Shown here: in pieces, positions 34,765 to 44,627 of the stretch
How positions within the stretch are numbered: the first letter of the stretch is position 1
How the letters are laid out: each line of letters starts with the position of its first letter
Assembly (NCBI GenBank): GCA_900552495.1
Contig: URZY01000006.1
Span: 1 to 64,000 of the forward strand
Reading direction: 5' to 3'
DNA: 64,000 nucleotides
Source: an uncultured Mycoplasmatota bacterium
Lineage (GTDB): Bacteria; Bacillota_I; Bacilli_A; RF39; UBA660
Program-made: the position numbers and the translations under genes
Notes under the pieces: model-generated
Seen by the model: only the letters and a program-made list of their open reading frames with translations
Database searches by the model: none
What the model was told of the DNA's origin: nothing

Positions 34765-36367
34765 AAATTGTTGGATATACCCCTGGACCAATTGGTAAGC
34801 CAATTATATACCAGCCCACTACTAGTACTATCCAAACTAAAGCTATTAGTAAAAAATAAGGTGTTATCATTTTTAAAGATTTTCTTATTGTAATTGGTCG
34901 CTCTTTATGAAGATTGTATAAATTTAAGTAACCAATATAAATAACAAAAGCAGCAAGCAAAGGAGTAAATCCTTTAGTCATTGAATCTCCAGCACGCATA
35001 ACAATTTGAGCAAATTCTGGAGAAATGTTTGATTGCATAAAAGTTGGAACAAGTACTGGTGATAATAATGCCCATTTACTTGTAGCACTTGTTAAGAATA
35101 AATTTGATATTCCTATTAATAACAAAGATGTAATTATTAATATTAAACCATTCATTTCTACATATTCAAGTAAATGAGATAACCAAATAGTAATAATTTC
35201 ACCTATATTTGTTCTTTTAAATATAGCAATAAACTGGGCAGCAACAAACATTAAAATAAAAATACTTCCTAATTTAGCAAAATTATTATTTAACTTTCCT
35301 ATTAAATCTTTATCATTCTTTATTGATTTTGCTCCTAGGGCATAAGCTAGACCTGTGACAATAAAGAATAAGGCAATCATATATGTAAAACCATCTTGAA
35401 AATAAGAATTTTCGCCAAAAATTTGATTTACATAAACTTTTTCGTTCATATCAAGCATTAATCCAGAACCTGGCAAGTTTGGTATTAATGAATATGCTGA
35501 GAATAATAGAAAAATAATTCCGGCTATTAAAGCATATTTTAAACCTTTTTTGGAATTTTTTTCTTGTTCAATTATTTTTAATTCGTCTTCAGTCTCTAAA
35601 CTCATACTAATTGGACTATATTTTTCTGTTTGAGCTAATTCTTCCTCTTTCTTGTACTTTCCAATTCGAGGGGCAATTATTTTTTCTAGAATAATAGTTC
35701 CTACTAGTGAAAGAATGAAGGTGGCTGCAATAATAAATATTAAATTTGATGTTAAAGCAATATGTGTAGAATCATCAATCAGCATGGCAGCTGTTTTTGT
35801 ATATTCCATTAATGCTATTTCCTGGGTACCAACAAATAATGATACGCCATATCCAAAGGAGACACCGCAAAAAGCAGTAACTGCTCCTAAGAGAGGATTC
35901 CTATTATTCATAAAATATAATAATGATACTAGTGGTATTAGTATTGCATAACCTACATCGTTAATCAATGATGAGGTAGTAGCAATAAATAATACAATAA
36001 AAGTAAATACTTGTCTTGGTATCTTTGAGATATATTTCTTCGTAATTGCTTCTAATAACCCTGTTGATTCGGCTATAGTTAATGCTATTAACGATATAAT
36101 TAGGGAACCTAATGGACCAAAACTAATAAAGTTAGACATAGCATTACTAATCATATATCTAAGACCTTTTAGGCTTAACATATTTTCTACTGTTATTAAG
36201 TGTGGTTCTAGTTCTTTAGTATTTATATTTACTGTATTATATGTTGCTTGCATTTCAAATAGTGAAAAGATTCCACTTAAAATTACTACTACTATTGTCA
36301 TTACAAGAAACATTGTTATTGGATGAAAATAAAATTTTTTGAGTTTTAATTTTCTCTTGTCATTCAT
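34763..36367 (-). CDS. AbgT-family transporter
   Basis: A 534-residue polytopic membrane protein with about a dozen hydrophobic segments. Family signatures include TSATSKWALLSPVLVPTFM, RAGDSMTKGFTPLLAAF, and the C-terminal GLPIGPGVYPTI, all typical of the p-aminobenzoyl-glutamate/antimetabolite AbgT family. Residues about 235-275 form a charged cytoplasmic loop. It starts three bases after the DUF951 gene, so it is the last member of the parA-parB-mscS-DUF951 transcript. Substrate is unproven. Confidence 0.85.
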   Translation of the reverse strand: MNDKRKLKLKKFYFHPITMFLVMTIVVVILSGIFSLFEMQATYNTVNINTKELEPHLITVENMLSLKGLRYMISNAMSNFISFGPLGSLIISLIALTIAESTGLLEAITKKYISKIPRQVFTFIVLFIATTSSLINDVGYAILIPLVSLLYFMNNRNPLLGAVTAFCGVSFGYGVSLFVGTQEIALMEYTKTAAMLIDDSTHIALTSNLIFIIAATFILSLVGTIILEKIIAPRIGKYKKEEELAQTEKYSPISMSLETEDELKIIEQEKNSKKGLKYALIAGIIFLLFSAYSLIPNLPGSGLMLDMNEKVYVNQIFGENSYFQDGFTYMIALFFIVTGLAYALGAKSIKNDKDLIGKLNNNFAKLGSIFILMFVAAQFIAIFKRTNIGEIITIWLSHLLEYVEMNGLILIITSLLLIGISNLFLTSATSKWALLSPVLVPTFMQSNISPEFAQIVMRAGDSMTKGFTPLLAAFVIYIGYLNLYNLHKERPITIRKSLKMITPYFLLIALVWIVLVVGWYIIGLPIGPGVYPTI

Positions 36368-36370
36368 AAA

Positions 36371-36568
36371 TTATCCTTCCTGGGAAATTATTTTTTTAAC
36401 TTTTTTGTTAAATTCTATTCTAGGAATTAATATTGTTCTCCCACAATTCATACATTTTATTTTAATGTCAGCCCCAAGTCTCGTAATTTCCCATTCATTT
36501 CCTCCACATGGGTGCTGTTTTTTCATGACAACTTTTGTACCTAATTTATAGTTTAAATTATTTTCCAT
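36371..36568 (-). CDS. DUF951 family zinc-ribbon-like protein
   Basis: A 65-residue protein with HPCGGNEWEITRLGADIKIKC then MNCGRTILIPRIEF, the DUF951 pattern. Cys and His residues may bind a metal. It overlaps the mscS end by 11 bases and lies three bases before the transporter gene. Function unknown. The same gene neighbours mscS and ychF in many Bacillota. Confidence 0.85.
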   Translation of the reverse strand: MENNLNYKLGTKVVMKKQHPCGGNEWEITRLGADIKIKCMNCGRTILIPRIEFNKKVKKIISQEG

Positions 36569-37376
36569 TGTGCACCTCTATTTGTGTAACTGGTATTTTT
36601 ATATTTTTTTGTTCAAATTTTTCAATTATTTTTTTGCGTAAAAATCTTTCTGTTTCAAATTGTTTCATTGATTTTACTTCTAGGGTAACTCGATAAACGA
36701 TTGAAGAATCATCTAATTCATTTATTCCTAAAATTTGGATGTCACCTTTCGCATTTTCCATTGTACCATTTAATTCTTGAGCTAATTCTTGAAGGGTTTC
36801 TTCAACAGCTTTTGGGGTATGTCCATAATCAACGCCCACATCAACAACAGCTAATGAAGTATGAAGACTATAATTAATCATATTGTCCATGTAGCGATTA
36901 CCAATAATTTTTGTTGCTCCCTTATAGTCTCTTATTTGAGTTGTCTTTAGACCAATGGACACTACTTCACCCATAAAACCATCTACTTGAATTGTATCTC
37001 CAACTTCGTATTGGGCTTCTGTTATTATAAAAATCCCAGCAATCAAGTCTTTAGCTAAATCTTGAAAAGCTAATCCAATTATGGCTGTTGTCACTCCAAG
37101 TCCAGCGACAAGCGAACTAACATTTACTCCAAAAATGGCTAGTATAGCCAGTAAAACGATGATTACAATTACATATTTTATAATATTAATTACAAGCATA
37201 TTAACAGTCTTTATTCTATGTAATTGATGTTGTTTTAAATTCTTAGTATTTCGATTAGAAATTTTTATTATTGTTTTTTTTAAGAATTCATAAACCAAAA
37301 TACCTATTGCAATAAATAGTATTGGAAAAAGAATTTGTTTTAATTCTATTGTAAATAGCCCTGGTATCTTAATCAT
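36558..37376 (-). CDS. mscS: Small-conductance mechanosensitive channel (MscS family)
   Basis: A 272-residue channel with three membrane helices. The pore helix is seen in VSSLVAGLGVTTAIIGLAFQ followed by DLAKDLIAGIFII, then the cytoplasmic beta domain beginning EVGDTIQVDGFMGEV. It protects against hypo-osmotic shock. It starts three bases after parB within one operon, the same order as in Bacillus. Confidence 0.92.
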   Translation of the reverse strand: MIKIPGLFTIELKQILFPILFIAIGILVYEFLKKTIIKISNRNTKNLKQHQLHRIKTVNMLVINIIKYVIVIIVLLAILAIFGVNVSSLVAGLGVTTAIIGLAFQDLAKDLIAGIFIITEAQYEVGDTIQVDGFMGEVVSIGLKTTQIRDYKGATKIIGNRYMDNMINYSLHTSLAVVDVGVDYGHTPKAVEETLQELAQELNGTMENAKGDIQILGINELDDSSIVYRVTLEVKSMKQFETERFLRKKIIEKFEQKNIKIPVTQIEVHNGK

Positions 37377-37379
37377 AGT

Positions 37380-38282
37380 CTACCCTCTTGGCTCTATGTG
37401 CATAATTTCTAGTAATCTATTTAAATCGCTGGCATTTACAAAATTAATTTCTATCTTATTTCCTTTAATTCGAACTTTAGTTCCTAATTTCTCACATAGT
37501 TCATCTTGTACATATTTGTATTCTGTTAATTCTGATTTTTGTTTTTTTATTTGATGAGTTCTGGTAAATTCTTCATCTGAAGTTGTCAATTCTTCTAATT
37601 TTCTAACGCTTAAGCCTTCATTAATTACTTTATCAGCTAATTCTTGCTGCTGAGAAGTATTTTCTAATTTACTAAGAACACGGGCATGACCCATAGATAT
37701 TTTTTTATCACTAATTTGAGTTTGAATATTTTCTGGTAAGTTTAATAAGCCCAACATATTAGTTATATGACTTCTACTTTTACCTAAACGTTTAGCTAAC
37801 TCTTCTTGAGTTAAGGATAAAGTCTCAATTAATTTCTTATATGCCATTGATTCTTCAATAGCATTTAAGTTTTCTCTTTGTAAATTTTCAAGTAAGGCTA
37901 TCTCCATCATTTCTGTATCATTAAAGTCTCTAATGATAGCAGGAATCTCTTCTAAGCCAGCTATTGTTGCTGCTTTGACACGACGTTCTCCAGCAATAAT
38001 TTCATATCCTTTAATACTTCTTTTAATAATAATTGGTTGAAAAACACCATGTTCTTTAATTGAGGATGCTAATTCTTGAAGTGCAGTTTCATCAAATACT
38101 TTTCTTGGTTGATATGGATTGCTTCTTAATTCTGATATTTTTACTTTTACTATTTCTTCGCTTGGTGTTTCTGTAAGAATTTTTTCTTCAACTTTATCAT
38201 AGGCAAGAGGTTCATTAAAAAATAGTTCTTCTAGACCTCTTCCTAAAGCTCTTCTTTTCCCGCTTTCATTATTTGTTTCCAT
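37380..38282 (-). CDS. parB: Chromosome-partitioning protein ParB (Spo0J)
   Basis: CTP-dependent DNA clamp that loads at parS and recruits SMC. About 300 residues. The N-terminus carries RRALGRGLEELFF; the CTP-binding motif is GERRVKA and the ENLQRENL segment follows. The HTH is TQEELAKRLGKSRSHITNMLG, with Arg and Gly at the positions that favour parS over Noc sites. Three parS sites lie at 56.2-56.5 kb. ATG 38282 is chosen and overlaps parA by 14 bases. Confidence 0.95.
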   Translation of the reverse strand: METNNESGKRRALGRGLEELFFNEPLAYDKVEEKILTETPSEEIVKVKISELRSNPYQPRKVFDETALQELASSIKEHGVFQPIIIKRSIKGYEIIAGERRVKAATIAGLEEIPAIIRDFNDTEMMEIALLENLQRENLNAIEESMAYKKLIETLSLTQEELAKRLGKSRSHITNMLGLLNLPENIQTQISDKKISMGHARVLSKLENTSQQQELADKVINEGLSVRKLEELTTSDEEFTRTHQIKKQKSELTEYKYVQDELCEKLGTKVRIKGNKIEINFVNASDLNRLLEIMHIEPRG

Positions 38283-39057
38283 TTCGTGCAATCACTTCCT
38301 TTGCTAAGTTTATATAAGCTTCAGAACCTTTGCTTTTTGGATCATATGCAATGATTGGTTCTCCATGTGAAGGTGCTTCTGTAAGTCTAACTAATCTTGG
38401 AATTATTGTATTATACACCTTTTCTTTAAAGAATTTTCTAATATCATCTACAACTTCAAACCCTAAATTTGTTCTTGCATCTAACATAGTTAGGAGTACA
38501 CCCTCAATATCCAATGTTGGATTAAGTGTTTTTTGTGCTAGCATAATTGTTTTTAATAATTGAGTAATTCCTTCTAAAGCAAAAAATTCACATTGGACCG
38601 GAATTATGACAGAGTTAGAGGCTGTTAAAGCGTTGGTTGTAATTACACCTAGAGACGGTGGACAATCAATAATGATATAATCAAAGCTATCTTTTATGTC
38701 CATTAGATGATTTTTCAACTGTTCACCTTTCAAAAAACCGTTTTCTTTATGGCTTTTTTCTACTAATTCAATATCTAAACCTGCTAAATTTATTGTAGCT
38801 GGTAAAACATATAGTTTTTTATATTTTGTTTTAATGATTGCCTCTGTAATTTTACACTCACCAATTAAAACATCATAGACACTTTTCTCGATGTCTCCTT
38901 TATTAATTCCTACACCAGTAGTTGTATTACCTTGGGGATCTAAATCTATTAATAATACCTTTTTCCCTAATACTGCTAGTGATGCAGAAAGATTGATACT
39001 GGTGGTAGTCTTTCCGACTCCACCTTTTTGATTTACTAATGATATAACCTTTCCCAT
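38269..39057 (-). CDS. parA: Chromosome-partitioning ATPase ParA (Soj)
   Basis: A 262-residue deviant Walker ATPase. It shows KGGVGKTTTSINL at residues 10-22, VLLIDLDPQGNTTTG, and DYIIIDCPPSLGVIT. Length is that of the short chromosomal type without an HTH. In Bacillus it also modulates DnaA. It heads the parA-parB-mscS-DUF951-abgT operon. Confidence 0.96.
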   Translation of the reverse strand: MGKVISLVNQKGGVGKTTTSINLSASLAVLGKKVLLIDLDPQGNTTTGVGINKGDIEKSVYDVLIGECKITEAIIKTKYKKLYVLPATINLAGLDIELVEKSHKENGFLKGEQLKNHLMDIKDSFDYIIIDCPPSLGVITTNALTASNSVIIPVQCEFFALEGITQLLKTIMLAQKTLNPTLDIEGVLLTMLDARTNLGFEVVDDIRKFFKEKVYNTIIPRLVRLTEAPSHGEPIIAYDPKSKGSEAYINLAKEVIARNGNK

Positions 39058-39126
39058 CTAATCACCCATTTTCCATATTACTTTAATATTGTATCAAAGA
39101 ATATCTTTTTTTTAAATGATTTTAGC

Positions 39127-39153
39127 AAAAAAAGTGGTTTTTTATCCACTTTT
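39127..39153 (-). terminator. Terminator after noc
   Basis: On the minus strand AAAGTGG and CCACTTT pair around an 8-base loop, followed by a run of T residues. Confidence 0.8.
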
Positions 39154-39160
39154 ATTTTTC

Positions 39161-40510
39161 TTATTTATCTAACTTGATTATAACTTGGAATGAACTTTCA
39201 AAATTCATTTCATCAGCATGAACAGATATTCCATGTTCTTTTAAATCAGCTATTAAATCTTTTATTTTTTTCATAGCATCTTCAATAGAATAATTTTTAC
39301 TTGGAATTGGCATTTCTGGAATTCCTTTTTCTATTGGCGATTCATTTGGATTTGGTATAGTTGGCGGAACAAAGTCAGCTGTTTTAAAATAGTCAGCCAC
39401 TTTTGGTGGTGGAACTTCTTTTTCATCATTTTTAACAATTGCTTCGGCTGGAGTTCTAAACTCATTCATTCCGGAAATATTCCCAACTGCTGGACCCATA
39501 GCAATATTTTGAAGATTTAATAGGCTGTCCAAATCAGCGGTTGGAGCATTACTTCTTTCCACTTTTTTAGGAGTGCTGATGTCCATCGCATTATCTCTTA
39601 AAGCATTTATATCTTTATGAGCATTTATATCATTAAAAGCCATTGGTGGATCGGTATCATCGTCCTCTTTATCATCGATTTCACCATAGTTAATAAATTT
39701 CTGTGATGAGTCTGGAACTGAGTTAGTAGGAGGAACAATTTTTATTTGACCATATTCAGGTTTCGGTTCAGCTATTCCAGCGGTTGGAGAAAGTGGAGTA
39801 CTATTTAGTAAGCTATTTGCTGATGGAATTGTAATTGAATTTGGAAATGCATTACTCTGATTATTCATACTACCAACACCTTCATTTTTTTCTTCTATTT
39901 TTGGATATAATTCTTTTATTTCTTCTTCAACTGCCCTAACACTCATTTTATTTGCTATTATTTTCTTTAACATTTCCGTTTGTTTTTTACTATCTGGAAT
40001 ATTTAATAATGCCCTAGCATGTCGCTCTGAAATTTGCTCTTTTAATAAAGAGTCTTGTACTTCATCCGGTAAAGATAAGAGTCTTAATTTATTGGCAACT
40101 GATGATTGACTTTTTCCCATTGTCTTGGCTAATTCATCTTGTGTCATTTCATCTATTTCTAATATTTTTTGATATGTACGAGCTTCTTCTATAGGTGTTA
40201 AATTTTTTCTTTGTAAGTTTTCTAATAAAGCGACTTTTGAACTTTCTTTATCATCCAGGTCTCTAATAATTGCGGGTATTTTGGTTAAACCGGCTAGAGC
40301 TGAAGCTTTATATCTTCTTTCGCCAGCTATTATTTCATATTTTCCCTTAACGTTACGGACAATAATAGGTTGAATAACACCATGCTCTTTGATTGAAACA
40401 GCTAATTCTTTTAAAGCTCGCTCATCAAATACTTCTCTTGGTTGGAATCTATTGGGTATTATGTCATCTAAATAAAGTTGTACAACTTGATCCTTATTCT
40501 CTGTATTCAT
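39161..40510 (-). CDS. noc: Noc-type nucleoid occlusion protein with a long linker
   Basis: ParB-family protein of 449 residues; Bacillus Noc is about 283. PNRFQPREVF, GERRYKA and ENLQRKNL are present. The HTH is TQDELAKTMGKSQSSVANKLRLL followed by SERHARAL. Gln, Lys and Arg occupy three positions that specify Noc-binding rather than parS sites. Two perfect Noc-type palindromes occur at 56002 and 63333. Residues about 210-395 are Pro/Asn/Asp-rich and probably disordered. The N-terminus starts almost directly with the ParB fold and lacks the amphipathic membrane helix of Bacillus Noc. The C-terminal 50 residues look like the dimerisation domain. Confidence 0.85.
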   Translation of the reverse strand: MNTENKDQVVQLYLDDIIPNRFQPREVFDERALKELAVSIKEHGVIQPIIVRNVKGKYEIIAGERRYKASALAGLTKIPAIIRDLDDKESSKVALLENLQRKNLTPIEEARTYQKILEIDEMTQDELAKTMGKSQSSVANKLRLLSLPDEVQDSLLKEQISERHARALLNIPDSKKQTEMLKKIIANKMSVRAVEEEIKELYPKIEEKNEGVGSMNNQSNAFPNSITIPSANSLLNSTPLSPTAGIAEPKPEYGQIKIVPPTNSVPDSSQKFINYGEIDDKEDDDTDPPMAFNDINAHKDINALRDNAMDISTPKKVERSNAPTADLDSLLNLQNIAMGPAVGNISGMNEFRTPAEAIVKNDEKEVPPPKVADYFKTADFVPPTIPNPNESPIEKGIPEMPIPSKNYSIEDAMKKIKDLIADLKEHGISVHADEMNFESSFQVIIKLDK

Positions 40511-40548
40511 ATTGTCCCCTCGCTATCTTTTATTTATCCTATGTTATC

Positions 40549-40577
40549 ATTATAGACTATTTTTTCTTTGATTTCAA
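40549..40577 (-). promoter_or_regulatory. SigA-type promoter of noc
   Basis: On the minus strand TTGAAA (40572-40577) and TATAAT (40549-40554) are 17 bases apart. The noc start is about 40 bases downstream with a GAGGGG site. Confidence 0.75.
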
Positions 40578-40578
40578 T

Positions 40579-40614
40579 AAAAAAAGTAGCTCTTTATTAT
40601 GGGAGTTACTTTTT
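40579..40614 (-). terminator. Terminator after rsmG
   Basis: On the minus strand AAAGTAACTC and GAGCTACTTT pair with one mismatch around a 10-base loop and run into T residues. Confidence 0.7.
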
Positions 40615-41251
40615 AACTCTTATTTTTTATAATTACTAAGCTACGATTACTTTTCTCTTTAGGTAAATAAAATCTACTTACTGTTACTAAGTCATATTTT
40701 TTATTAATTTTCTCTATAACCGATTTTGTTAATTCGTCATCAATGTTACCTTTCATAGCAATAAACATTCCATCTTTTGATACTAAATGCATTGTATAAG
40801 TTAATAGTTTTTCTATGTTAGCAACAGCTCTTGCTGTTACAATGTCAAATTTTTGTTTGTAATCTTCGCCACGAGAGTGGATGGCCTCTATATCTGTTAA
40901 ATCTAATTCTTTTATAATTGAATTTAAATAGTTAACTCTTTTTTGTAAGGAGTCAATTAAAGTGACCTTTAAATTAGGAAAGACTATTTTTAAGACTATT
41001 CCTGGAAAACCAGCTCCACTTCCAACATCACAAAGAGTTTCTTTTTTTGAAAGATCAATCGCTTTTACAATAGTCAAACTATCATAAAAGTGCTTTAAAT
41101 AAACATCTTCTTCTTGAGTGATTCTCGTTAAATTTATTTTTTTATTCCATTCAATCAAAAGTTGATAAAATTTATTTAATTGAAATTGTTGATGAGATGT
41201 TAATGTTATGTTTAATTCTAGTAAAGCTTGTAAAAATTCTTCTTTATTCAT
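40613..41251 (-). CDS. rsmG: 16S rRNA G527 N7-methyltransferase (RsmG)
   Basis: About 212 residues with [23 protein letters not shown], the SAM loop [17 protein letters not shown], and [15 protein letters not shown] 41251 is preferred and overlaps the mnmG end by eight bases. It is last in the mnmE-mnmG-rsmG operon, directly before noc, as in Bacillus. Confidence 0.93.
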   Translation of the reverse strand: MNKEEFLQALLELNITLTSHQQFQLNKFYQLLIEWNKKINLTRITQEEDVYLKHFYDSLTIVKAIDLSKKETLCDVGSGAGFPGIVLKIVFPNLKVTLIDSLQKRVNYLNSIIKELDLTDIEAIHSRGEDYKQKFDIVTARAVANIEKLLTYTMHLVSKDGMFIAMKGNIDDELTKSVIEKINKKYDLVTVSRFYLPKEKSNRSLVIIKNKS

Positions 41252-43106
41252 TAGCACCATTCTTTCTTAAATATACCATTAGAATTGAAATATCGGCTGG
41301 ATTGACACCACTGATTCGTGAAGCTTGCCCTATTGTTGTAGGATTTATTTCTGATAATTTTTGACGGGCTTCGCTGGCTAAATTAGGTATTTTTGCATAA
41401 TCAATTGTTAAAGGTATCTTCTTTTCTTCTAGGGTTATCATTTTAGCGGCCTCTTTTAATGATTTTTTTATATATCCTTCGTATTTTGTATTAATTTCAA
41501 CTTGTTCTCTTACTTCTCGGTCATAAGGAATTTCTATAAAGTGTTCTATGCTGTCTAAAGTTACTTCTGGTCTTTTCAATAAATCGTAAAGGGAGATGCC
41601 GTCTTTTAAAGGTGTTGTACCTATTTTTTCAAGAAAATCATTTATTTCTTTTTTAGGAGTAATTCTTGTTTCTTTTAATAAAGCAAAAAGTTTACTAATA
41701 TTTTCCTTCTTATTAATAAAGTTTTGGTATTTTTCTTCTGAAATTAGACCAACTTGATAACCATAATCTCTTAATCTTAAATCAGCATTATCATTTCTTA
41801 ATAGTAAACGATATTCTGCACGAGAAGTTAATAAACGATATGGGTCTTTTACACCTTTTGTTACCAAATCATCAATAAGAACTCCAATATATGATTCATT
41901 TCTCTTTAAAACTAATGGTTCTTTTCCTTCTAATTTTAAAGCAGCATTAATACCAGCAATTAATCCTTGTCCGGCAGCTTCTTCGTAACCGCTTGTACCA
42001 TTGATTTGACCGGCTGTATATAGCCCATTAATTATTTTTGTTTCGAGAGATTGTTTTAGTTGTTTGGAATCAATCGCGTCGTATTCAATTGCATAAGCAT
42101 ATTTTAAAATCTTAGCATTTTCTAATCCTGGCAAACTATGAACCATTTGGTCTTGAACATAGTGAGGCATGCTTGTGGAAAAGCCTTGAATGTAAATATC
42201 ATCATAATATATACTTTCTGGCTCTAAGAATAATTGGTGCCTTTCTTTTTCTCCGAATCTAACTATTTTATCCTCTATTGATGGACAATATCTTGGACCT
42301 ACCCCCTCTACATAACCTCCATACATGCTTGATTCATTTAAGTGTTCTCTAATAATATTATGAGTTTCTTCAGTAGTATAAATTAAATGACATGGAACTT
42401 GATTTTCTACATCATAATAAACTTTATTGTCAAAGGAAAAGGTTCTTTCGATAGAATCACCTGGTTCTAATGAAGCTTTACTATAATCAATAGAATTTTT
42501 ATCAATACGTTGAGGTGTTCCAGTTTTTAATCTTAAAATTTTAAAACCTAATTCTCTTAAATGGTTGCTTAAGTGTTTTGATTCCTTTTCCCCATGAGGT
42601 CCTCCAGGAGTTTTATTAGCTCCTGTCAAAATCATGCTTCTTAAATAAGTACCGGTGGTTAAAATAACAGCGTCAGAAAATATTTTTGTTTCATCAGATA
42701 ATTCAACTCCTTGGATTGTATTATTTTCTACTAATAATTTTTCAACCATGCCTTCTAATATTTCTAGGTTTGAAGTTGTTTTTAATGTTTTTAACATCTC
42801 TTTTGGATAGGTTATTTTATCTGCTTGGGCACGTAGAGCTTGAACAGCTGGACCTTTTTTGGTATTTAGCATTTTAATTTGTAGAGTTCCTTTATCGGCA
42901 TTTCTTCCCATTTCTCCACCTAAAGCGTCAATTTCTCTAACTACAATTCCTTTGGCTGGACCACCAATTGATGGATTGCAAGGCATATCAGCAATATTAT
43001 TTATATTTCCTGTTATTAGTAAGGTTCGGTGTCCTTTACGTGCTCCAGCTAAAGCGGCTTCACAACCTGCATGTCCTCCACCTACTACTATAATTTCGTA
43101 TTTCAT
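41244..43106 (-). CDS. mnmG: tRNA uridine 5-carboxymethylaminomethyl modification enzyme MnmG (GidA)
   Basis: FAD protein that with MnmE modifies the wobble uridine of several tRNAs. About 620 residues. FAD loop [29 protein letters not shown], and the [21 protein letters not shown] signature are intact. ATG 43106 is chosen because AGGAAGTGA lies just upstream and the family starts at [14 protein letters not shown]. It follows mnmE by 12 bases. Confidence 0.95.
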   Translation of the reverse strand: MKYEIIVVGGGHAGCEAALAGARKGHRTLLITGNINNIADMPCNPSIGGPAKGIVVREIDALGGEMGRNADKGTLQIKMLNTKKGPAVQALRAQADKITYPKEMLKTLKTTSNLEILEGMVEKLLVENNTIQGVELSDETKIFSDAVILTTGTYLRSMILTGANKTPGGPHGEKESKHLSNHLRELGFKILRLKTGTPQRIDKNSIDYSKASLEPGDSIERTFSFDNKVYYDVENQVPCHLIYTTEETHNIIREHLNESSMYGGYVEGVGPRYCPSIEDKIVRFGEKERHQLFLEPESIYYDDIYIQGFSTSMPHYVQDQMVHSLPGLENAKILKYAYAIEYDAIDSKQLKQSLETKIINGLYTAGQINGTSGYEEAAGQGLIAGINAALKLEGKEPLVLKRNESYIGVLIDDLVTKGVKDPYRLLTSRAEYRLLLRNDNADLRLRDYGYQVGLISEEKYQNFINKKENISKLFALLKETRITPKKEINDFLEKIGTTPLKDGISLYDLLKRPEVTLDSIEHFIEIPYDREVREQVEINTKYEGYIKKSLKEAAKMITLEEKKIPLTIDYAKIPNLASEARQKLSEINPTTIGQASRISGVNPADISILMVYLRKNGANE

Positions 43107-43118
43107 TTCATTCACTTC

Positions 43119-44471
43119 CTATTTTCCTACACAGAAATTTTCAAATAAATTATCGATAATCTCTTCACTATATGTAGCTCCAATTATTTCTCCTAATGTA
43201 TCAAAGCATTCTTTCAAATCTATTTCTACCATATCAATTGGTTCACCATCCAAGATAGCCTTTTCAGCAGATAATAGGCTCTTATAGGCTTGTTTAGCTA
43301 AAGAAATCTGACGGCTATTGGTTAAATATGTGTAGTCTTTTGTTACAATTTTTTCTAAATTAAAGAGTTCTTTAATTTTGTCTTTTAAACTTTTAATTCC
43401 TAGTAGATCTTTTGTATTTGTTTCTATAACATTTTCTAAAGAAGCTGGTAGTTCTAAATTTCTTGGTAAATCATTTTTATTAAGAACTATTATTCTTGTT
43501 TTAGAGGATGTTTTTTCTAATATTTCTTTATCTTCATCTGATAGTGCTTCATTACTATTCAAAACTACTATTACTAAATCAGCTTCACTAATCATGGATA
43601 AAGATTTTTCTACTCCTATTTTTTCAACAACATCTTCTGTTGCTCTAATACCGGCTGTATCAATAATATTTAGTAATACTCCATCAAGATATAATTCTCC
43701 TTCTACAATATCTCTTGTTGTTCCGGCTATGGCTGTAACAATAGCTTTATCTTGTTCAAGTAATTTATTTAAAATACTACTTTTTCCAACATTGGGTTTT
43801 CCTATTATAACTGTTCTTATTCCATTTTTTATTGTTACTGTATTTTCAGATTCTTTGACTAAATTATTTAGATCTTTTTTCATTATTGCTATTTGATCTT
43901 TTACTTTTTCAACTGTCATTACTTCAATATCATAATATTCAGGGTAATCAATATTAACTTCTATTGAAGATAATAGTTGTTTTAAAATGTTTCTGAAGTT
44001 AGTTATTAAATTGGATGTTTTTCCACCTAATTGTGATAAAGCAATTTTTCGAGCTTCGTCGGACTTACTTTCTATTAAATCCATTACAGCTTCGCTTTTT
44101 ACTAAATCTATTCGACCATTCAAAAAAGCTCTTTTAGTAAATTCGCCTGGCTCAGCCAAACGAGCGCCATTATTTAACATAGTTTCAAGAATCTTGTTAG
44201 TAGTAATAATACCCCCATGACAATTAATTTCAACTATATCTTCAGCAGTAAAACTACGTGGCCCCTTCATGACTGATACAAGAACTTCATCAATTAGTTC
44301 TTCGTTATCATAGATATGTCCATAATTAATAGTGTGACTTGGAACTTCTTCTAAATTTTTTTCTTTGAAACTTTTATTAACTATAGAAATTGCTTCTTTT
44401 CCACTGAGTCTTATGATAGAGATTGCCCCTACTCCTATTGTTGTAGAAATAGCTACTATTGTATCATTCAT
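43119..44471 (-). CDS. mnmE: tRNA modification GTPase MnmE (TrmE)
   Basis: A 450-residue GTPase. The N-terminal folate-binding domain starts NDTIVAISTTIGVGAISIIRLSG-like; G domain GKPNVGKSSILN near 223, then AGTTRDIVEG and DTAGIRATEDVVE. The C-terminal tetrapeptide CVGK supplies the catalytic Cys. It heads mnmE-mnmG-rsmG, with a GGGAGG ribosome-binding site. Confidence 0.95.
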   Translation of the reverse strand: MNDTIVAISTTIGVGAISIIRLSGKEAISIVNKSFKEKNLEEVPSHTINYGHIYDNEELIDEVLVSVMKGPRSFTAEDIVEINCHGGIITTNKILETMLNNGARLAEPGEFTKRAFLNGRIDLVKSEAVMDLIESKSDEARKIALSQLGGKTSNLITNFRNILKQLLSSIEVNIDYPEYYDIEVMTVEKVKDQIAIMKKDLNNLVKESENTVTIKNGIRTVIIGKPNVGKSSILNKLLEQDKAIVTAIAGTTRDIVEGELYLDGVLLNIIDTAGIRATEDVVEKIGVEKSLSMISEADLVIVVLNSNEALSDEDKEILEKTSSKTRIIVLNKNDLPRNLELPASLENVIETNTKDLLGIKSLKDKIKELFNLEKIVTKDYTYLTNSRQISLAKQAYKSLLSAEKAILDGEPIDMVEIDLKECFDTLGEIIGATYSEEIIDNLFENFCVGK

Positions 44472-44601
44472 GAAACTCCCTCCCTTTTTCTTTCGATATT
44501 ATAGCATAATTTGATAATTTTGAACATTATTTTTATTTATATTCTTTAAGGTATAATTTGTGGGATTTATATCATTATTTTTAGTATACAAAATTATATA
44601 T

Positions 44602-44627
44602 AAAAAAAGAAGAATTAATCTTCTTTT
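44602..44627 (-). terminator. Terminator after jag
   Basis: On the minus strand AAAAGAAGA and TCTTCTTTT pair around a 5-base loop and run into T residues. It overlaps the jag stop. Confidence 0.75.
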
